Assembly: GCA_905209745.1 (NCBI GenBank)
Contig: CAJLUG010000061.1
Span: forward strand, 1-6,028
Source: an uncultured Mycoplasma sp.
GTDB taxonomy: Bacteria > Bacillota_I > Bacilli_A > RF39 > UBA660
Length of the DNA stretch: 6,028 nucleotides
Direction: 5' to 3'
Shown: positions 1-6,028 of the stretch, one piece after another
How positions within the stretch are numbered: the first letter of the stretch is position 1
Layout: every line of letters starts with the position of its first letter
The notes under the pieces: generated by a model
What the model was told of the DNA's origin: nothing
What the model saw: only the letters and a program-made list of their open reading frames with translations
Database searches by the model: none
Translations under genes and position numbers: made by a program

Positions 1-220
1 AAAGAAGAAGTAGAAAAAGAAGTAGAAAAAGTAACAAAAAAACAACACCTAGATAAGCACTAGAGAACCATTTTAGGTGAGTTCCAATTTTTGTTTGAAT
101 ATTACTAGATGTAATCTTCATAGCCTCTTCTTCTTGTTTCTTTTTTACTTCTTCTTGTGCTTTTTCTAGCTCTTCTTGTTTTTTTGTTACTTTTTCTACT
201 TCTTTTTCTACTTCTTCTTT
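1..220. repeat. Perfect 45-bp inverted repeat (1-45 and 176-220) around a 130-bp segment
   Basis: Bases 1-45 are the exact reverse complement of 176-220; the match ends at 46 versus 175 (a C follows the left arm where a G would be needed). Because the left arm starts at base 1, the repeat may be longer than 45 bp. The right arm is 15 whole codons of the zinc-ribbon gene (residues 264-278, KEEVEKEVEKVTKKQ) and contains a 12-bp unit, GAAGTAGAAAAA on the minus strand, twice in tandem. Just inside the left arm lies a 6-bp inverted repeat, CACCTA (46-51) and TAGGTG (74-79). A transcript could fold into a long hairpin. The arms could also serve as recombination sites, or be the mark of a fold-back chimera. 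Confidence 0.95.
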
Positions 221-1009
221 TACTTTATCTGTTGTGATTTCTTTTGTTGGTTGATATTTTTCTACTCCTTCTACCATACTATCTTTTAATTCTTTGTTAT
301 TCATATCATCTTGATACTTTATTTCATTTATAGAAATATCAGGTTTTACAAAGATAGTATCTACTTTTGGGATTGATAACTCTTCATTTTCTACTGTTTC
401 TACTGTTATTTTTTCATCCAAATCAAATGTATAATTTGCAGAAGGAGATTCTTTTTCAATCATCTCTTCTACTTTGGTATATTCTTCTTTTTCATCATTA
501 CTACTATGAACATACCAATTATATTTCTTAGTTTCTATTTCATATAGTAATTCTACATCAGAAGAAGCGATAGATATTACATTTTCCACTTCATCTTTAT
601 TAATATGATAAATATCTGTATAAGTTTCTTTCTTTTTTTCGTGACTTACTACCATGATAGGATCTTTAATATCTGATACTTGTATAAATTCAATGGTAGC
701 CTCTTCTGGGAACTTATTCTTTTTTTCTTTTTTTTCTTTAGAATCAACAATATAACTATAGTATGTATCTCCCCAAGTAGATCCAGTAGTACGTGTCGTT
801 TGATACCATGACCAGCCTAAGTATCCTCCTAGAGTTACTAATAAGATAAATAAGATAGTAATACAAATGATTAATATTATTTTTTTCTTCTTTGTTATTT
901 TTTTCTTATCTTTCTTCTTTTTCTTTTCTTCTTTTACTAAGCGATTTCCACACTCTACGCAAAAGGTAGCATCTTTTGCATTCTTTGTTCCACATTCTTC
1001 ACAATACAT
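1..1009 (-). CDS. Zinc-ribbon, single-pass membrane protein with coiled coil (3' end outside window)
   Basis: At least 336 codons are open and no stop is reached at the left edge. The start is ATG at 1009, supported because the first metal-ligand cysteine is residue 3; the ribosome binding site (AAAGTGAG, about 10 bases upstream) is weak. Domains seen: a zinc ribbon with C3, C6, C17 and C20 (two CxxC knuckles); a very Lys-rich stretch (29-43); one membrane helix (about 44-66); an outer region with aromatic segments (for example YNWYVH near 180); a Glu/Lys coiled coil (about 264-297); then a hydrophobic end, VVFLLLFLLLFLLLL. The positive residues before the helix place the zinc ribbon in the cytoplasm. 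This architecture is common in low-GC Bacillota, but no function is known to me. The gene follows the 857-residue membrane protein by 22 bases and is probably in its operon. The last residues depend on the inverted repeat at the window edge and may be artefactual. Confidence 0.85.
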   Translation of the reverse strand, partial: MYCEECGTKNAKDATFCVECGNRLVKEEKKKKKDKKKITKKKKIILIICITILFILLVTLGGYLGWSWYQTTRTTGSTWGDTYYSYIVDSKEKKEKKNKFPEEATIEFIQVSDIKDPIMVVSHEKKKETYTDIYHINKDEVENVISIASSDVELLYEIETKKYNWYVHSSNDEKEEYTKVEEMIEKESPSANYTFDLDEKITVETVENEELSIPKVDTIFVKPDISINEIKYQDDMNNKELKDSMVEGVEKYQPTKEITTDKVKEEVEKEVEKVTKKQEELEKAQEEVKKKQEEEAMKITSSNIQTKIGTHLKWFSSAYLGVVFLLLFLLLFLLLL

Positions 1010-1031
1010 AACTTTAACACTCACTTTCTAT

Positions 1032-3605
1032 TTAATTTATTTTCATTATATCTTGATAAGAAAAATATACTACACTGTCAAAATAAGATTCTTCTTGTTC
1101 TTTTGTAATGGTATGATTTTGATGGGAACTATCCGTATAAATATATTTTTCGTATTCATATTCTCCATCCATAAAAGAACCTCGATCATGTCCTACGGAT
1201 TTACTAAATTGTAAAGATACTCCTTGTAGTTTATAAAAACTATATCCTCCTGTTACCATCGTTGGTCTAGTAATTGAATAGACGATTTCTAAATTTTGGT
1301 TATCATAACGCATACTGCCATAATGATAGATGATATCTACTAAGGTTACTTGACTTTTATCATAAGTATAGATTGCTGTAAAGTCCCATCCTGAATCCTC
1401 TTCATCTGTTTTTAATACTAATTCTTTTACTCCATCTTGGTTAATATCAAAGATAAAGTAGCCAACATTATATAATTTATCATATTCTATTCCATTATTT
1501 TGGAAATAGTCTTGATAGTCTGTGATATAATTTTCATTTAGTATATATTCTTTATATGCTTTAATTTCTGTTTGATTACTATCAATAGATAGACTTCCTA
1601 ACATACCATCAGAGATTATTTCATTTTCTTCTTTATTATCTTCTACTACATCACTACCCTGTTTTAAGATAATAATTTCTGTTTTAAATATTTGATTCTT
1701 GTTTTTATATACAGCGTAGATTTTAGTGTCTTCATTTTTATCTAGTGTTAGATAACCATTTCTTTTTGATAGTTTATTTCCATTTTCATCTTCATAAGTA
1801 ATTTCATTTTCATAACAATTTTCCACTCTACTATTTCCTGTATCTAAGTCTGTAATTTTCTTTTGGATGGAAGGAAGAGCTACTTGGTTTTTTTCATTTA
1901 ATACTAATACCGGATGAGTACTCGATATACTTGTAATTACTTCACTAGTTCCATAGGTAAATACTGGGTATTTTAATTCATTTAAGTCTTGTTCTAGAGA
2001 TGCTTTAAAGAAGAAGACATTAAGCGTTGCTTTTACTTTTAATTTTAAGTATAGTCCTTCTTCAATTTTAGCGATTAGTCCAGTATGAATATCTTGATTT
2101 TTACTTTCGTAGTTTATCTTAAATGTTGCGAAAGCTGTTTGATAAGCTCCAAATTCTGCTCCAAGTGAAGCACTAGCAAAGTCTTTACTAATAATACTAA
2201 TACCGGCATCTAGACCTAGTCCTACATGAATTTCTTCTTTTCCTGTAATAGAAAAATCGATGCTAGAGTTATCTATGCTTACATTACGATAAGCTCTTGC
2301 TTCTTCTTCTCCTAATATGAATCCCATATGTTGCACGTTTTCTGATGTGGTAGTTAGACTTGCGTTTACTACAACAGATAGTTGACATTGAAAGTATATA
2401 TCCATATAAACATTTAAGCCAGGAATTGGTGTTGGAATTGATAGAGCTCCAATATCTATAGAGTTTGAAGAAGTATCTGTAGGAAGTTGTTCTAGTTTTT
2501 GGATGATTTCTTCGATTGATTTACTATACTCTTTTTCACTGATATTTTCGATACCTTTTAAATATTCATTTCCTGATTCTAATTTACAACTTACTTTGGA
2601 AGAAGTGATGGTTGCGAGATCAAAATTTATCGTATTATTTTGATCTACTTTCGTTGCAAACTGAGCAGCAATATCATAAGAAAAGGAAATACTTAAATCA
2701 TGATCTTTTAAGGCATCGATTCCCATTTTATTCTTGCCATCTGCTTTTAAGACAAATTTTATTTCTATGGTTATTTTATCATTACTAGTCTTTAGCGTGA
2801 TACTTGGTTCTAAGTCTTCTTCGGCGTAGACATCTGTTACTAAATATTGATAGATTGGGGAAGACATTGCTATTTTTAAGATATCGTCTTTTAAATTATC
2901 ATTTGGTGTTAATTCTTTAAAAGAGATAGTAGATTCCATATATAAATCGATATCATCATAAATATCTGCTACTTCAGGACGTGTTGTCGTTGCGATATTA
3001 TCATTAATTTCTTCTACTTTATAACTATCTATAATTTCATCTTTTTCTTTAATTAATAGTATATCATCTTCTTCTATTTGGTCTGATACTCTTATTTGAT
3101 TATCTTCTAGTTTTTCTATTTTATCATTATCTATTAGTACAACATCTTTATCAAATTGATAACTAGCATGTTCTTTTTCTTCTATTTTAAACTCTATTGT
3201 CGATGCTTTTTCTAAGGTCTTATCATCAAATGAAGTATCTAGAAGTTTTATAGAATAGGTCTTTCCTTCTTCATATAACTTACTTGGAACAATATAATTT
3301 TTGCCATTTTGTGTAATTATTTTACTTTCTACTTCTTTTTTATCTTGATCTAATAATTCATAAGATGACTTCTTTTTTGATTTAATAGGAAACTTAATAT
3401 CTGGACTAGCTTTAGAAATATAGTAGTTTTCTTCATCAAACATACCTATTGTTAATACTTCTTTTGATACTTCATAAAAAGGATCAGTCATTCGTAAATA
3501 TAGGACCATACCAAAAAAAGAAGCAGATATAATTAAGATTATGGCAATGGGTAAAATTATATATTTTGTCTTGAATATCTTTTTACTCCTCTTTTTTCTT
3601 TTCAT
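1032..3605 (-). CDS. Large membrane-anchored surface protein with C-terminal DxNxDG module, function unknown
   Basis: The protein has 857 residues. A Lys/Arg-rich N-terminus (1-14) precedes one hydrophobic helix (about 15-37) with no lipobox, so it is probably an uncleaved anchor with about 820 residues outside the cell. The outer part shows a charged, strand-rich region (about 45-230), a long beta-rich core with alternating Gly, Ala and hydrophobic residues (about 265-560, for example GLGLDAGIS near 462-470), an Ig-like looking strand region (about 565-645) and a C-terminal module. The module begins with an AYKEYIL segment (683-689) and holds a calcium-loop-like motif, DINQDGVKEL (720-729). 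Modules of this FALxDxDGDGxxEL kind are frequent in extracellular proteins of Clostridia and related bacteria; binding of Ca2+ is inferred. Only three cysteines are visible outside (340, 407, 597). I do not recognise the whole protein. It starts 48 bases after tmk and ends 22 bases before the zinc-ribbon gene. Confidence 0.85.
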   Translation of the reverse strand: MKRKKRSKKIFKTKYIILPIAIILIISASFFGMVLYLRMTDPFYEVSKEVLTIGMFDEENYYISKASPDIKFPIKSKKKSSYELLDQDKKEVESKIITQNGKNYIVPSKLYEEGKTYSIKLLDTSFDDKTLEKASTIEFKIEEKEHASYQFDKDVVLIDNDKIEKLEDNQIRVSDQIEEDDILLIKEKDEIIDSYKVEEINDNIATTTRPEVADIYDDIDLYMESTISFKELTPNDNLKDDILKIAMSSPIYQYLVTDVYAEEDLEPSITLKTSNDKITIEIKFVLKADGKNKMGIDALKDHDLSISFSYDIAAQFATKVDQNNTINFDLATITSSKVSCKLESGNEYLKGIENISEKEYSKSIEEIIQKLEQLPTDTSSNSIDIGALSIPTPIPGLNVYMDIYFQCQLSVVVNASLTTTSENVQHMGFILGEEEARAYRNVSIDNSSIDFSITGKEEIHVGLGLDAGISIISKDFASASLGAEFGAYQTAFATFKINYESKNQDIHTGLIAKIEEGLYLKLKVKATLNVFFFKASLEQDLNELKYPVFTYGTSEVITSISSTHPVLVLNEKNQVALPSIQKKITDLDTGNSRVENCYENEITYEDENGNKLSKRNGYLTLDKNEDTKIYAVYKNKNQIFKTEIIILKQGSDVVEDNKEENEIISDGMLGSLSIDSNQTEIKAYKEYILNENYITDYQDYFQNNGIEYDKLYNVGYFIFDINQDGVKELVLKTDEEDSGWDFTAIYTYDKSQVTLVDIIYHYGSMRYDNQNLEIVYSITRPTMVTGGYSFYKLQGVSLQFSKSVGHDRGSFMDGEYEYEKYIYTDSSHQNHTITKEQEESYFDSVVYFSYQDIMKIN

Positions 3606-3608
3606 ACT

Positions 3609-3614
3609 CTCACC
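3609..3614 (-). promoter_or_regulatory. Ribosome binding site of the 857-residue surface protein
   Basis: GGTGAG lies 3 bases before the ATG at 3605 (4 if only GGTGA pairs). The motif is good but the spacing is tight. No better-placed alternative start exists, since the next methionine (residue 33) lies inside the membrane helix. Confidence 0.5.
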
Positions 3615-3653
3615 GCTTTATATAAATTTTCAATACTCTCTTTATTTACTTTA

Positions 3654-4328
3654 TTACTTATCAAATGCTTCTAGGCATTTTAAAATTTCATTATTAATAT
3701 CTTCTACACTACGAATAGTGCCATCTTTTACACATTCTATTTTGGTCCAGTTATATAGTTCTGATAGTTCTATATAACTTTCTTCTGCTTGTTTTAAGTG
3801 TTCTTCACTACGTTCATGTTCATCCGTTGTATTTCTATTACATCTTAGTTTTATCGAATATTCATAAGGCATATGTAAAAATATGGTTTGATCTGGCTTT
3901 GGTAATCCTAGGAGCCAATACTCTAATTTATCAATCCACTGATACATTAAGAATCTTTCATCTTTATCTTTAATTTTACTTCCTTGATGAGCAAGATTGG
4001 ATGGTGTATAACGATCTAATATGACATAGTAACCTTGTTCTAAGTAAGGAGTGATTTTATCCATATTATATTTTCTATCCGCTGCATAGTAAAGAGAGGC
4101 AATATGAGGATCAACTTTGTCAGCTTTTTCAGGGAAATAGCCTTCACCCATCTCTTCTTTTCCTAAGTATGGTCCTCCTACAATCTTTCCTGTTGGGGTA
4201 TCATACATAGGAAAGTTAAAGCGAATGCATTTTTTACCTAGTTTATTCAATTTTTCTTCTACTAATTTTGACTGTGTTTCTTTTCCAGAACAGTCTGTTC
4301 CTTCAATAACAATTATTTTACCTCGCAT
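3654..4328 (-). CDS. tmk: Thymidylate kinase (dTMP kinase)
   Basis: It phosphorylates dTMP to dTDP with ATP, an essential cytoplasmic step of dTTP synthesis. The 224-residue length fits the family. Motifs seen: P-loop EGTDCSGKETQ (9-19); FPMYDTPTGKIV (39-50), the substrate-side FP segment; ASLYYAADRKYN (77-88); DRYTPSNLAHQG (105-116), the family DR[YF] motif; and a charged LID-like stretch with several Arg (about 162-176). The frame is open to a TTG at 4385, but ATG at 4328 is chosen because AGAGGG sits 5 bases before it and the protein then starts MRGKIIVIEG, as kinases of this family do. The residue after the P-loop lysine is Glu, where Ser or Thr is usual; the following Thr may replace it. 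The gene is 78 bases downstream of the HD gene with its own candidate promoter, and the surface-protein gene follows after 48 bases. Confidence 0.93.
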   Translation of the reverse strand: MRGKIIVIEGTDCSGKETQSKLVEEKLNKLGKKCIRFNFPMYDTPTGKIVGGPYLGKEEMGEGYFPEKADKVDPHIASLYYAADRKYNMDKITPYLEQGYYVILDRYTPSNLAHQGSKIKDKDERFLMYQWIDKLEYWLLGLPKPDQTIFLHMPYEYSIKLRCNRNTTDEHERSEEHLKQAEESYIELSELYNWTKIECVKDGTIRSVEDINNEILKCLEAFDK

Positions 4329-4333
4329 AGTAT

Positions 4334-4339
4334 CCCTCT
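4334..4339 (-). promoter_or_regulatory. Ribosome binding site deciding the tmk start
   Basis: AGAGGG (within AAGAGGGATA) lies 5 bases before the ATG at 4328. The upstream TTG (4385) and the ATGs at 4358 and 4352 have no comparable site, and the TTG would add 19 residues before the usual N-terminus of the kinase. Confidence 0.75.
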
Positions 4340-4356
4340 TTTCTATTTTCATTACC

Positions 4357-4385
4357 ATATTATCAAATAAATGTTTTATTTTCAA
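4357..4385 (-). promoter_or_regulatory. Candidate sigma-A type promoter of tmk
   Basis: Minus strand: TTGAAA at 4385-4380, then either GATAAT at 4364-4359 (spacer 15) or TAATAT at 4362-4357 (spacer 17), giving a short leader before the tmk ribosome binding site. TTGAAA and GATAAT each match consensus at five of six bases, but the 15-base spacer is short; the 17-base spacer uses a poorer -10. AT-rich sequence yields such matches by chance, so this is only a candidate. Its place after a possible terminator supports it. Confidence 0.4.
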
Positions 4386-4395
4386 GCCAAAAGAA

Positions 4396-4418
4396 ATAAG
4401 TGTTGTCTAGACACTTAT
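4396..4418 (-). terminator. Hairpin across the stop codon of the HD gene, possible weak terminator
   Basis: ATAAGTGT (4396-4403) and ACACTTAT (4411-4418) form a perfect 8-bp stem with a 7-base loop that contains the TAG stop (4409-4407). On the minus strand the stem is followed by TTTCTTTTGG, a short U-rich tail. The stem is AT-rich, so termination would be weak or partial; it may also protect the 3' end of the hemW-HD message. Confidence 0.45.
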
Positions 4419-4988
4419 ATTGTTGTTTTCGTCAAATGGGACTAATAAGCATTTACGACTGGCTAGATAGTCACACATATGAACGAAGTTTTGATATTTT
4501 GTTTTAGGGGCCTCTAAGACTTCTTCTCCATTATAATCTTGGGTCCAAGGTCCCATATGAGTACGAATTACAGAAGTAAGTAATTCTAGTTCTTCATCAC
4601 TCATTAATAATTTATCTTTATTATCCATGATGTAGTTTGACATTAATATTGGATGATCAAATCTTGTATATTGTTCTTTGGGAATTCCTGATTTTAAGCC
4701 ATCATGAAGTAATAAGCCCATTAACATGATATCTTTTTCCATAGGACTATATTTATCTCCTATTGCAGGATCTTGTAGTAATTCATAACCAATTCTTACT
4801 GCAGCTTTGGTATGACGAAGTAGTCCCCCTTCTCCTAGAGAGTAAGATGGATGATATTTACCAGTAGATGATGCTGGTATGGTGAAGAAATAATCTGGTA
4901 ATAGATTTATCATCGTCTTACAATCTTCTCTAATCATTTCATCTTTTATATAACTTAATTCTTTTTTAAATACTTCTTCTTTATTCAC
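4407..4988 (-). CDS. HD-domain metal-dependent phosphohydrolase, substrate unknown
   Basis: The protein has 193 residues from the GTG at 4988. That start has AGAGGAG 8 bases upstream, whereas the GTG at 4997 directly abuts the same site. Likely metal ligands in order: H59 (in GEGGLLRHT), the H95-D96 pair (in LLLHDGLK), H112 (in FDHP), H144 (in RTHMG) and D173 (in HMCDYLASRK). This pattern fits the HD superfamily, whose members cleave phosphate esters of nucleotides or RNA. The GGLLRHT...LLHD arrangement resembles the C-terminal HD domain of YhaM-type exoribonucleases, but the N-terminal OB-fold of YhaM is absent. The start overlaps the hemW stop by 4 bases, so the two genes are translationally coupled. 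A nucleotide-related substrate is suggested by the tmk neighbour but not shown. Confidence 0.85.
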   Translation of the reverse strand: MNKEEVFKKELSYIKDEMIREDCKTMINLLPDYFFTIPASSTGKYHPSYSLGEGGLLRHTKAAVRIGYELLQDPAIGDKYSPMEKDIMLMGLLLHDGLKSGIPKEQYTRFDHPILMSNYIMDNKDKLLMSDEELELLTSVIRTHMGPWTQDYNGEEVLEAPKTKYQNFVHMCDYLASRKCLLVPFDENNNISV

Positions 4989-6028
4989 AATAAACACTCC
5001 TCTAATAGATTCACTAATATTTCATTACTGGTATACCAATACTGTTCTGGAATATATAGTTTGTCTTCCTCTTCTATTAATAGATTTTCTTTTACTAATT
5101 TCTTATAGTTGTAGCAATCCATTAATTCTATATCATACTTTTCTTTGAAGTTTGTTTTAGATATTCCTTCTTTGGTTCTTAGGTTTAGTATTATTTCATA
5201 TTCTATTATATCATATTTTGTTAGTACTTCCTCTTCTAAGTGATATTTTCCTTGTAAATAATTGGTGATACTTCTCGTGTTTTGGTATCTGATATTTCCT
5301 ATATAACCTGATGCCCCTAGTCCAAAGCCATAATACTTTTTATTTTGCCAATAGCATAGGTTGTGTTTTGACTCATATCCTTCTTTAGAAAAGTTACTTA
5401 TTTCGTAATGATTATAGTCTTTTAGACTTTTTATGATTTCTTGATACATTTCATAGTCTTTTTCTTCTGCGATGGGTTCTTCTTTATCGATATATAATTT
5501 GGTATGTTCTTCTAGTATTAGGGAATAAGTAGATATATGAGGTACTTCTAATTCTTTGATAAAAGCTATATCTTCTCTTACTTCTTCTAGTGTTTCGTTT
5601 GGGAAGGCATACATTAAATCGACATTGATATTGGAAACTCCTATTTCTTTGGCATAGCGAATTAGTTCTTTTACTGTTTCTTTATCAAGACTACGATTCA
5701 TCTTTTTTAGAATCCAGGGATGAGTTGATTCTAGACCAAGGCTTAGACGATTTACTCCAGACTTTTTTAGTAGGTCTAGTTGTTCTTTTGTTACATCAGG
5801 GTTTACTTCGATTGTTATTTCACAGGTTGGGGATTTCTTTAGGGGCTTTAGTATTTCAAAAAGTCTTTCTAGTTCTTTTAAGGATAAAGAACTTGGTGTT
5901 CCACCACCAATATAGATGGTATCTAGTATATCGTTTTGATAGGTCGATGTTATTTCTTGTTCTAAGGCATTTAAATAGGCTATGACCCATTTTTTATTAT
6001 AGTATAGTTTACAAAAATCACAGTAAGT
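4985..6028 (-). CDS. hemW: HemW-like radical SAM protein (coproporphyrinogen III oxidase-like heme chaperone), N-terminus outside window
   Basis: 347 residues are visible up to TGA at 4987-4985; roughly the first 15-30 are lost at the right edge. Numbered from the edge: TYCDFCK (1-7) is the end of the radical SAM CxxxCxxC motif, with C3 as the third cluster ligand and C6 as an extra cysteine. YIGGGTPS (39-46), IEVNPD (73-78), GVNRLSLGLES (91-101), NVDLMYAFPNET (135-146), NFSKEGYESKHNLCYW (212-227) and YYGFGLGASGYIGN (232-245) are all family motifs. HNLCYW matches the HNxxYW motif associated with heme binding in HemW, which separates it from the true oxidase HemN. HemW proteins are thought to deliver heme to respiratory enzymes; many low-GC anaerobes carry the gene without evident heme synthesis. 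It is coupled to the HD gene by a GTGA overlap. ATG at 5701 is internal and not the start. Confidence 0.92.
   Translation of the reverse strand, partial: TYCDFCKLYYNKKWVIAYLNALEQEITSTYQNDILDTIYIGGGTPSSLSLKELERLFEILKPLKKSPTCEITIEVNPDVTKEQLDLLKKSGVNRLSLGLESTHPWILKKMNRSLDKETVKELIRYAKEIGVSNINVDLMYAFPNETLEEVREDIAFIKELEVPHISTYSLILEEHTKLYIDKEEPIAEEKDYEMYQEIIKSLKDYNHYEISNFSKEGYESKHNLCYWQNKKYYGFGLGASGYIGNIRYQNTRSITNYLQGKYHLEEEVLTKYDIIEYEIILNLRTKEGISKTNFKEKYDIELMDCYNYKKLVKENLLIEEEDKLYIPEQYWYTSNEILVNLLEECLL
4997..5003 (-). promoter_or_regulatory. Ribosome binding site of the HD gene, inside the hemW end
   Basis: AGAGGAG lies within the last hemW codons (those for Leu-Glu-Glu-Cys) and 8 bases before the GTG at 4988. 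It decides between the two in-frame GTG codons, 4997 and 4988. Confidence 0.75.

Noticed and set aside
867..1214. Plus-strand open frame of 115 codons rich in Phe and Ile
   Set aside because: It is antisense to the zinc-ribbon gene and the end of the large surface-protein gene, starts without a ribosome binding site, and its composition is the antisense of Lys/Glu codons.
3606..3653. Promoter for the surface-protein gene (TATATAAAG near 3617-3625)
   Set aside because: A -10-like element is present but no -35 lies at a proper distance, and the implied start site would fall on or next to the ribosome binding site.
3663..3680. AAATGC/GCATTT hairpin near the end of tmk as a terminator
   Set aside because: It lies inside the coding sequence and is followed on the minus strand by GATAAGTAATAAAG, with no U-tract.
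4329..4385. Longer tmk with a TTG start at 4385
   Set aside because: The extra 19 residues are not typical of the family, the TTG lacks a ribosome binding site and overlaps a candidate -35 box, while ATG 4328 has AGAGGG 5 bases upstream.
3541..4410. Plus-strand open frames opposite the surface-protein start and tmk
   Set aside because: They are shadows of well-supported minus-strand genes and show no motif or ribosome binding site.
4985..4987. TGA read as Trp (genetic code 4)
   Set aside because: TGA ends hemW inside a GTGA overlap with a good ribosome binding site for the next gene, Trp is encoded by TGG throughout, and no gene here needs an internal TGA to be read.
5725..5985. Plus-strand Leu-rich open frame of 86 codons
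   Set aside because: It lies wholly opposite conserved HemW motifs (IGGGTPS, EVNPD), so the minus strand is the coding one.

Overview
The window is strongly AT-rich. All five genes lie on the minus strand, so transcription runs from position 6028 towards position 1. The codon choice (AAA, GAA, TTA, ATA), the Lys/Glu/Ile-rich proteins, GG-rich ribosome binding sites, TGA used as a stop and TGG as Trp point to a low-GC Bacillota or Mycoplasmatota-like bacterium that uses the standard code. An anaerobic gut lineage is my inference. No mobile element, CRISPR array, tRNA or rRNA was seen. There is no gene-free stretch above 300 bases; the longest gap is about 80 bases.

Right half (about 3650-6028): three enzyme genes. 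First is a HemW-type radical SAM protein (coproporphyrinogen III oxidase-like, probably a heme chaperone), cut by the right edge just inside its [4Fe-4S] motif. Its stop codon overlaps the GTG start of an HD-domain phosphohydrolase by 4 bases (GTGA), so these two are translationally coupled. A small hairpin sits across the stop codon of the HD gene. After it come a candidate promoter and a thymidylate kinase gene (tmk), whose best start is an ATG behind a clear ribosome binding site and not the TTG further upstream.

Left half (1-3605): two membrane-anchored proteins of unknown role, 22 bases apart and probably co-transcribed. The first (857 residues) has an N-terminal membrane anchor, a large beta-rich outer part and a C-terminal module with a calcium-loop-like DxNxDG motif. 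The second has an N-terminal cytoplasmic four-cysteine zinc ribbon, one membrane helix, an outer domain and a Glu/Lys coiled coil, and runs off the left edge with no stop.

The most unusual feature is at the left edge. Positions 1-45 are a perfect inverted copy of 176-220, the part of the zinc-ribbon gene that encodes the start of its coiled coil. Inverting the segment between the arms would, in frame, replace the current C-terminus with a short tail and a stop. This is either a candidate phase-variable switch or a fold-back artefact of amplification or assembly. The sequence alone cannot decide, and the arms may extend beyond the window.
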